5,921 bases of DNA, taken from CAZDYP01 sp964509505 (GTDB taxonomy: Bacteria > Chloroflexota > Anaerolineae > JACRMK01). Location: positions 1 through 5,921 of the forward strand of contig CAZDYP010000240.1 of NCBI GenBank assembly GCA_964509505.1. The letters run 5' to 3'. Both the position numbers and the translations under genes were made by a program. Shown here in pieces: positions 5,319 through 5,921 of the stretch; position 1 is the stretch's first letter, and each line of letters opens with the position of its first letter. The notes beneath the pieces are model-generated. The model did no database searches and had not been told where the DNA came from. It saw nothing but the letters and a program-made list of their open reading frames with translations.

Positions 5319-5921
5319 CTACTTCGCTGATACAATACAAGCCGCCAACGCGCCGGGTCCGACGTGTGCGCCAATCGCCGCGCACGTTTCGGAGATGATG
5401 ATGCGCTCGCGTGGATGATAGGGTGCGAGCATCTGAACGACTTCCAACGCCGTTTCGTGCGAGTGTGTGTGCATGACCGCTACGTCCTCAAACGGCGCAT
5501 ATTGGCGCGTGATGTCCACGAGCCGTTCCAGCGCTTTGCCTTTGGTGCGCGCCTTTTCGATTGGGATGACCTCGCCGCCTTCGATGCCCAAAATCGGCTT
5601 GACGTTGAGCAATGTGCCGAGAAAGGCTTGCGCTTTGCCGATGCGTCCGCCGTAGCGCACGTATTCGAGCGTGTCGAGCATCGAGGGAATGTGCAAACGC
5701 GGAATCATATCGAGCGCCAGATTGATGATTTCGGCGCTGCTCTCGCCGCGTTGCGCGGATTCGGCAGCGGCAATGACCATCCAACCTAAACACATGCTGG
5801 CGGTGCGCGAGTCAATGACCGTGATGTGCGCGTCTTTCGATGCGTTGAGTTGGCGCGCGGCCGTCAGCGCTGCATTGTACGTGCCGCTCAACGCCGAGGA
5901 GACGTGAATCGAAATAATCTC
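5319..5921 (-). CDS. DegV family protein, probable FakB-type fatty-acid-binding protein (paralogue A, N-terminus missing)
   Basis: The frame is open through the window edge; 200 residues are visible and about 80 are missing. A TTG at 5891 is not the start, because the ten codons before it read EIISIHVSSA and complete the family motif SIHVSSALSGTY. Counting from the edge, further motifs are VIDSRTASMCLGW (35-47), YGGRIGKAQAFLGTLLNVK (90-108), IEKARTKGKALERL (121-134) and GAHVGPGALA (184-193). The likely carboxylate-binding Ser is S12 and His is H186. By eye it is close to half identical to paralogue B, so the pair looks like an old tandem duplication. It keeps the canonical SS and GPGALA that paralogue B has changed. 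The stop is TAG at 5319-5321. By analogy with other genomes, a fakA-like kinase gene may lie beyond the edge. Confidence 0.92.
   Translation of the reverse strand, partial: EIISIHVSSALSGTYNAALTAARQLNASKDAHITVIDSRTASMCLGWMVIAAAESAQRGESSAEIINLALDMIPRLHIPSMLDTLEYVRYGGRIGKAQAFLGTLLNVKPILGIEGGEVIPIEKARTKGKALERLVDITRQYAPFEDVAVMHTHSHETALEVVQMLAPYHPRERIIISETCAAIGAHVGPGALAACIVSAK

Noticed and set aside
5889..5891. TTG as the start of DegV paralogue A
   Set aside because: The frame continues upstream to the window edge and encodes the first half of the conserved SIHVSSALSGTY motif, so the TTG is an internal leucine.

Overview
The window reads as a compact bacterial housekeeping operon, all on the minus strand, so transcription runs from high to low coordinates. 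In that direction it holds a DegV-family gene cut by the window edge, a complete second DegV paralogue, recG, rsmD, coaD, and a small coiled-coil protein gene. The order DegV-recG-rsmD-coaD is the old Firmicutes/Chloroflexota arrangement. Two DegV genes in tandem, a RecG with a long N-terminal extension, and a SepIVA/'ATPase'-like coiled-coil gene straight after coaD fit a Chloroflexota bacterium best, perhaps class Anaerolineae. GC content looks moderately high. This assignment is by eye from gene order and remembered family sequences, with no database search.

Layout: 5319-5921 is the 3' part of DegV paralogue A. A 106-base gap follows, with degenerate 7-base phased repeats and an inverted repeat. 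Next come DegV paralogue B (4376-5212), an 82-base gap with another 7-base phased repeat, and recG (1816-4293). From recG onward the genes are tightly packed. rsmD starts with TTG directly after the recG stop and in the same frame, and coaD overlaps rsmD as ATGA. A 36-base gap with a small hairpin then precedes the coiled-coil gene (122-685). The last 121 bases hold a strong stem-loop that may end the operon and no convincing gene.

Functions: the DegV proteins are probably FakB-type fatty-acid carriers feeding phospholipid synthesis. RecG remodels stalled replication forks, RsmD methylates 16S rRNA, and CoaD makes dephospho-CoA. The coiled-coil protein is unassigned, with a possible envelope or division role. 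There is no single pathway; this is a conserved growth-related cluster. No mobile element, CRISPR array, tRNA or rRNA was seen. I did not find an obviously new system. The points most worth a second look are the 7-base phased spacers on both sides of DegV paralogue B, the same-frame recG/TAG/TTG-rsmD junction, the altered catalytic motif in RsmD, and the coiled-coil protein.
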